NCBI GenBank assembly: GCA_902806595.1
Contig: CADCXC010000037.1
Span: 1,240,001-1,304,000 of the forward strand
Reading direction: 5' to 3'
Length of the DNA: 64,000 nt
Source: Pyrenopolyporus hunteri
Taxonomy: Eukaryota; Ascomycota; Sordariomycetes; Xylariales; Hypoxylaceae
Shown here: piece by piece, positions 58,076-64,000 of the stretch
Layout of the letters: each line of letters begins with the position of its first letter
How positions within the stretch are numbered: the first letter of the stretch is position 1
The notes under the pieces: model-generated
Databases searched by the model: none
What the model was told of the DNA's origin: nothing
What the model saw: the letters and a program-made list of their open reading frames with translations, nothing else
Position numbers and translations under genes: made by a program

Positions 58076-61000
58076 ATGTCTGCCGAATCCAGCGTCGATG
58101 CCGGTGAGTTACAGGAATTCCTATGCAAACATCATTACGAGACGCTTGTTTATCCACCCGCATCTTCTCAGCTTTCTATGTACCTGCACAACCAGTAATG
58201 TCAACTAACAAGAATCGTTTTTGCAGCGGGGCCGGCGTTAAACCTCACCCCTGAAGAGAGGCGAGTATACGGCCAACTCTTCCGCGAAGCAGACTCCGAT
58301 AACGTTGGCGTCGTTACTGGTGAAGTAGCTGTGAAGTTCTTCGAAAAGACTCGACTCGACTCGCGCGTTCTTGGTGAGGTAAGTTGTACTAAGTCTCCTT
58401 TTTGCTACCCTAGGATTACATATGGTGTGTATGAATACTGATTCATCCTCGATGTTGCCAGATCTGGCAAATAGCAGACAAGGAAAACCGCGGCTTCTTG
58501 ACTCCTGTCGGCTTCGGGGTTGTCCTCCGCCTCATCGGTCATGCCCAAGCCGGACGCGAACCAACCCCCGAACTGGCCGTTCAACAGGGTCCTTTACCGC
58601 GGTTTGAAGGGATCAACATTACCGCCAATGTCCCACCGGCTCAACCGCCGCTACAGGCACAGGCATCTGGTAGCGGGCCTATCCGGATACCTCCACTGAC
58701 TCCTGACAAAGTGGCTCAATATTCCGTATTGTTCGAGAGACAGAGTCTGCAGAACGGCATACTACCAGGCGATCAAGCGAAGAACATATTTGAAAAGTCG
58801 GGACTGCCTAATGAAGTGCTAGGGCGCATCTGGCAGCTTGCTGATACGGAGCAGAGGGGAGCGCTCGTGCTGACCGAATTCGTCATTGCGATGCATCTCC
58901 TCACTTCTATGAAGTCTGGCGCTCTGAGGGGCCTCCCAAATATTCTTCCCGCCGCACTCTACGACGCTGCTACAAGGCGCAGTCCAGCACCAAGACAGAG
59001 CCCTACGTCCGCAGTCCCACCTGTTCCCGCCATACCACGACAACTAAGCGGCCAGGCCCAACTACGAACGGGGAGCCCTCTAGGGCGACCGCCGTTGGGT
59101 CCCCAACCTACAGGCGTTGCCCCTCAAACCACCGGAGGCGATTGGCTGGTCACACCCACGGACAAGGCGAGATTCGACCAATTTTATGCAGACTTGGATA
59201 AAACGAACAAAGGATTCATTACCGGAGAGGAGGCTGTCCCCTTCCTAAGTCAGTCCGGCTTACCCGAGGATGCGTTAGCCCAGATCTGGGATCTCGCAGA
59301 TATCAATTCAGAGGGTCGTCTAACGAGGGACACGTTTGCGGTCGCTATGTACCTCATCCGCCAACAGCGGAGCAGGCGAGATATTCCGCTGCCCACATCC
59401 CTTCCGCCAAATCTTATTCCCCCCTCCTTGCGGAATCAACCTCGTCCTCCCGCCGGGCCATCCCCGTTTGACGCCCCGGCCCCTTCACCTCCCCAGCCAG
59501 TGCCTCAGCCGCTACCTCAGCCGCTACCTCAGCCAAAATCCGCCATTGATGATCTATTCGGGCTCGACGCTTCGCCTAGTCCCGCTGCGCGTCAAGTTCC
59601 AACGTCGACGGGCGGCTCGGCGACGAGGGACCCCTTTGCTAGCGGGCCTCCAGGCTCGCCAGTTCGGGCTTCTCCTACCGCCAACACATTCAAACCCTTT
59701 GTTCCGTCTTCTTCCTTTGGCAAAACTTTGACTTCTCATGATACGGGTGGCTCTAGTGGCTCGGCTCAAGCCCAGAGAGCACCCGCCCCCCCTCCTCCCT
59801 CCGCCATGGAAGATCTCCTTGGAGATAACGACCCGGAAATTAGTAAAAAGCTTACAAACGAGACGGCTGAGTTGGCTAACTTGTCCAACCAGGTTGGTTC
59901 CCTGTCGAAGCAGATGCAGCAGGTTCAGGGCCAACGTAGCTCCACGCAGAATGAGATTAACCAGGCAAGTGAGCAGAAGAAGAATTTCGAGCAACGGCTG
60001 TCTCAATTGCGCGCCTTATACGAAAAAGAAGCGCAAGATGTCCGGGCTTTGGAAGAACAACTTAGAAACATACGCGAAGAGACCAAAAAGCTGACCAACG
60101 AATTAATTTCGATTGATGGCACCTATAAAGACCTACAGAGTCAACATCAGCAAATCTTGCAGGCTCTCCAGGCCGACCAACAAGAGAATACAGCTCTTAA
60201 ACAACGTATTAGCTCCGTCAATACCGAGATTGCTCAACTCAAGCCGCAAATTGAGAAGCTAAGGTCAGAAGCTCGACAGCAAAAGGGGATGGTAGCTATC
60301 AACAAGAAGCAACTCTCTACAACCGAGGGCGAACGAGATAAGCTAAAGACGGAAGTTGAGGATCTTACCAGGAGTAATGAGGAATTATCGCGTCAGATCC
60401 ACACGAGCTCTCCAGTAGCAAGCTCCGCCCAGGTGACAAGCCCAGCACCATCAAATACCAGCGCAAACAATCCGTTCTTCAGGCGGACAGGAAGTACGGA
60501 TATTATGGGAACTTTCAGTTCACCTCCCGTTAAACCTTATGGGGAGAAGTCATTCAACGACATCTTCGGTGATTTCGCGGCTGACAACGCATCATCACCC
60601 CCGGTCACTTCGTTCAAGCATCAGGACACTGGCGGCTCGACAGCGAGTATTGGATCATTCGCTACGCCAAGCAGCTCTACACCAACCGTGAGTCGCCAGG
60701 CCACTTTGACAGCTGAGCCTCCGACGTTAACCGAGTCGCGACAGCCTAGCCCGAGCTTCGCGGCGTTTAGTGAGGCGTCCGAGACCCTTGCGCCATCCCG
60801 TCAAGTCTCGCCTCCTGTTAGTAGGGCTGGCGAGAGCGCCGCAACCCCTTCCGCTTCGGCGTCCACTCCCGCTCCGATAGAGCCAATGTCTACCGGCCAG
60901 AGCTATTCCTCGGCCTCCAACGCCAACCAGAGATGGTCTCCTACGCAAAGCGACGAGAAATCAAAAGCCCCTAGTGACGGGCCCGTCCCCGGCTCATACC

Positions 61001-62261
61001 CCGACGAGACCCCAACAGCTCCTGCTCCCACTACTCCTCACGGCAGTAATAGGGACAGCGACCTCTTCGGGAATTTAAAAGACTCTGGTAATGCGAAGGT
61101 GGATTTCGACTCCGCTTTCGCAAGCATGGCCAGCTCCTCGAACAAGGCTCAAGATAAGTCGGCGAAGGATAGCTCTAAGGCGTTCTCAACCTTCAACTCA
61201 GAGTTCCCTCCAATTTCCGAACTTGAGAGGGACGACGAGTCGGATTCCGCTAGCGAAGGAAACCGGTTCGACGATGATTTTGCGCCCGCGTCTCCCGCTG
61301 ACAAGAAAACGGAAGGCAAAGAGAACCACACGCCGGCTTCTCCAGCAGCATCGAAGGCTAGTGCTGCGTTAACCGAAGGTCCAGGCACGGAGAGCGTAGC
61401 TACGGCGTCGCATACTTCAAACCCGTCCAAGTATGGCATTTGATTCCTCAGTGCATCGATCCTGGTACCTTCGTATAATGATACTGACATCAGACCAAGT
61501 GACCTATCAGTTTTCCCTGAGCCACCCAAAACCTCCCCATCTTTCTCTCCCTCGTCGAAGACCGCTGAATCTTTCACGCCGACGCCGACCACCGTGACAA
61601 ACACAGCCCCTGTCGCACCGAAGGGCGCCTTCGACGACTTAGACGATGATTTCGCGGACCTCGAAGATGCTAAAGAGGGATCAGCAGATGACGAATTTGC
61701 CAATTTGTCCAGATCTAACATGGATGACTTCAATCCCGTGTTCGATAGCAGCCCGCCGCCGAGTCAACCTAAGAGCGAATCGACCAACGTTTCGAACGCA
61801 TTCGGCATAGATAGCAGCTATGACTTCGGAACCGTCTCGTCTACTTCGGGCGCGGCCGCCGGCGCCGCTCCGACGACTAACAATACGAACCCTGCCTCAT
61901 TCTCGGGCCAAAATTCTTCAGCTTCGAACAACCAGGACTGGGAGGCTCTTTTCGCCGGCTTGGATTCACCCAACGATACACCCGCGAATAATGGGGAAGA
62001 CGGCAAGAGCCCAGTCCAGAGTCAGAGCTCGGGTAGACCTAGTACTCTGGGGAGAGCATTGAGCGACGAAGGAAAACATGACGACCCCATCGTCAAGAAC
62101 CTCACGGGAATGGGCTATTCGAGGACGGAAGCGGTGAACGCCCTGGAGAAGTACGATTATAATCTCGAGAGGGTGAGCTAAATTTTACCAATATATAAGA
62201 CGGAGGATTGTGCCACTAATTAATACCCTAGGCTGCAAATTATTTAGCTAACCAGTCCTAA
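58076..62261 (+). CDS. EDE1: Ede1-like endocytic scaffold (three EH domains, coiled coil, UBA)
   Basis: Five exons: 58076-58103, 58227-58378, 58462-61430, 61494-62172 and 62232-62261, giving 1285 residues. EH1 about 12-110 (GQLFREADSDNVGVVTGE, IWQIADKENRGFL); EH2 about 140-235 (IWQLADTEQRGALVLTEF); EH3 about 288-380 (IWDLADINSEGRL). A Pro-rich linker follows, then a coiled coil about 525-715 (LSNQVGSLSKQMQQVQGQ and onward), an NPF at about 732 and low-complexity Ser/Pro/Asp regions. The C-terminal UBA (NLTGMGYSRTEAVNALEKYD) is completed only by the last 30-nt exon (AANYLANQS). Ede1/Eps15 proteins bind NPF adaptors and ubiquitinated cargo at early clathrin sites. Convergent with the next gene. 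Confidence 0.94.
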
Positions 62262-62650
62262 AACTAGGTCTATAAATACCGCGAGACAGATTGAAACAAA
62301 AGATGCATGATTTTTGTTTTAATACGAAAGATACCTCATTTGTATAGGCGCCGAGCGGGGACCTTTGGAAGTTTGTCAAAATGAACTTGAGTTAAGATGC
62401 CAGACTCGATGAGAGTCACTGAGGCCTAGCAGGCTGACGGAAGGGCCAATGATTAATGTATAGTTCTGTATGTAATTCTTGTCATGAATACCTTTTTGTT
62501 GCCTTCATCAGCCGATAGTGAAATATCACATTTAACGATCTGCTCTCTAATCGACACTTTACATCGTTGTTCTACAATTCATCGTCTCATTAGGTTAAGT
62601 AGCCATATATCCGCTCGATAAGATCATCTAATATCCCCCCTCATTATCCC
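62262..62650. other. Intergenic between convergent genes
   Basis: AT-leaning 3' sequence. No gene or repeat of note. Confidence 0.55.
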
Positions 62651-63249
62651 CTAGCGGTCAGCCGGGCTGGGGTGAGATATGGGGGACGGAGGTTGATGAC
62701 GCAGTTGAGCAGGCGGTATCTCCGCCGGGCTGCCCTTGTTATTTATGCCCTTTTCCACGTCGTCAACTTTCCTGTAAAAGCTACCTCCTACTTTCTTCGT
62801 AGCCTCGCCCTTCCGACCACGTATCTTCCGGTTTAACCAGACGACCGGCTGGATCGGCGTGGCGTACTTGAAGGCCTTCCACGCTACGCGGCCCACTAGG
62901 CCCGCGCTGAAACGGGGTCGATCGCTTCCGTACAGGCTGGTGTATTCTTTTATTTGAAAGAAACTTTGCGTTAGCCAGGTGGTTCAAGATAGTTTAAGGG
63001 GAATCAAGGGGGGGTGGGAGTTGGAAGGGTTAGGTAAGGAGGTAGGTAGGTAGGTAGGTAGGTACCTTTCCGGAAAAAGCGATGGAAGAGCCAGAAGTAG
63101 ACGAATATCCATACGATGCCGAAGACGATGATGAGCCAGGCCCACCACGGCAGGTTGCTGTCGCCGCCGCCGCCCGAGTTGCCGCCTTTATATTTGAACC
63201 CGCTGCTGGTACCGCCTTTCGGGACGCGGGGGTCGAGGATGTGGTCCAT
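62651..63249 (-). CDS. Small single-TM protein, function unknown
   Basis: Two exons, 63249-63066 and 62946-62651, give 159 residues. The 119-nt intron (62947-63065) has a GCTAAC branch site and contains a run of five ACCT units on the coding strand. Residues 1-32 are hydrophilic and Gly-rich (KGGNSGGGGDSN). One strongly hydrophobic aromatic segment spans about 33-60 (LPWWAWLIIVFGIVWIFVYF), then the basic-aromatic HRFFRKEYTSLYGSDRPRF, a second mildly hydrophobic stretch, and a Lys/Arg-rich then Pro-rich tail. No known family recognised. It probably lies in an intracellular membrane with the C-terminus cytosolic or lumenal undecided. Confidence 0.75.
63030..63064. repeat. AGGT tandem repeat within an intron
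   Basis: GGAGGTAGGTAGGTAGGTAGGTACC lies immediately downstream of the donor site (63065) in the intron of the small TM-protein gene, starting at the donor itself. Confidence 0.85.
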
Positions 63250-64000
63250 GGTGATTTAGGTTCCGACTCGAGTTAGGTTGGTGAATTAGCTGGGATTGGT
63301 GGAAAATATAATATTCCTATTCGGCGTTTTTTTTTCCTTTCGTCGGAGTTGCAATTGAGTTAAGATGGGATGAGACAATAGAGCAGTCGTTTCAGATGAC
63401 TAGCGAAAGGGGGGAGAACTCGCAATATACCTAGATATGGATATGTATGCAGGTAGATGATATATTAATCACATGGCGATCTGGGATTGAGCCTTGCGGT
63501 GCACCCAACCAGACGGCGGGGGGGCAAACAAGCGCCTTCGAATCAGGAACTGACGCCAAATCCAGCCTTGAGCGGCCTAATACGACGATGGGACAGCGCC
63601 AGGTGCGTTTGCGAAATTACCTCCGACAGGCTGTGCACCCCCCCGTGGCACGCATCCTTACCTTGGCGGGTTAATGCAGGATGGGTTCAGCCACTCAGCT
63701 CAATTTAAGAGGGGAGGAGATCTGGAAACCTGCGTCTACGTCTTCCTAGAACGGACGATTCTCGAGGGTTTGGACTAATTACAGGTTACGGGGAACGATC
63801 TGCCCAATGGCGATTGTTAGGCTCTTCGGATGGTATAAGTGTGGTGAGAACCAGAGTTTTGCGGTGGTAATCAGATGATAAAAGGCATCACAGATACAGA
63901 TAGCCACCACACTCGACCAATTGACCGTCCGTTCTGCGAACCTCTAAGTTACCACATCATTCAGTCTCCATAGACGCCAGCAACGCCCTCCTCTCCATCT
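63250..64000. other. Right edge, no supported gene
   Basis: Promoter side of the TM-protein gene, then 600 bp of ordinary sequence. Frames at 63447-63708 (plus) have no recognisable content and could be the start of something outside the window. Confidence 0.45.

Overview
The window looks like a chromosome segment of a filamentous ascomycete (Pezizomycotina, probably Sordariomycetes). The evidence is the gene set (PalA/Rim20, a floA-type flotillin, a six-exon alpha-tubulin, secreted GH3 and carboxylesterase genes), the 50-160 nt GT-AG introns with CTAAC/CTGAC branch sites, and an AT-rich isochore whose base changes look like repeat-induced point mutation (RIP). I cannot assign a species.

Layout. 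1-13.2 kb is an isochore of extreme A+T content, and almost every remaining C or G sits in a CpG. It resolves into two copies of one ~6.15 kb LTR retrotransposon. Copy A (769-13073) has 5-bp target duplications, and copy B (6634-12793) is inserted inside it in the opposite orientation near A's 3' end. 13.2-14.3 kb is a block of minisatellites (12-, ~40- and 14-bp units) at the isochore edge. 14.3-23.8 kb is gene-poor: one PEP-mutase/isocitrate-lyase family enzyme, an intron-containing tRNA-Gly(UCC) and a degraded tRNA-like sequence. From 23.8 kb the DNA is ordinary and gene-rich: a GT31-like glycosyltransferase, PalA, flotillin, an unknown PPPY protein, an unknown Cys/Pro-rich protein, a conserved hypothetical, a secreted GH3 beta-glycosidase with PA14, a secreted type-B carboxylesterase, an F-box protein, a WW-domain protein, a small ER-type membrane protein, alpha-tubulin, an Ede1-like EH/UBA endocytic scaffold and a small single-TM protein. 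About 3 kb (32.7-36.1 kb) is non-coding and rich in ACCTAGGT-type repeats, with a second tRNA-like Pol III promoter.

How the genes relate. They do not form a biosynthetic cluster. Several act at membranes (PalA in ESCRT-linked pH signalling, flotillin in microdomains, the Ede1-like protein in endocytic site formation), but this may be chance. The GH3 enzyme and the esterase are adjacent, on the same strand and both secreted, which suits plant-polymer breakdown. Multi-exon gene models were rebuilt by hand from splice sites, reading phase and family conservation; each closes in frame.

The most interesting points are the fully resolved nested RIP-degraded retroelements with their target duplications, the near-complete restriction of surviving C/G to CpG, the minisatellite and hairpin boundary of the isochore, and two small unrecognised proteins.
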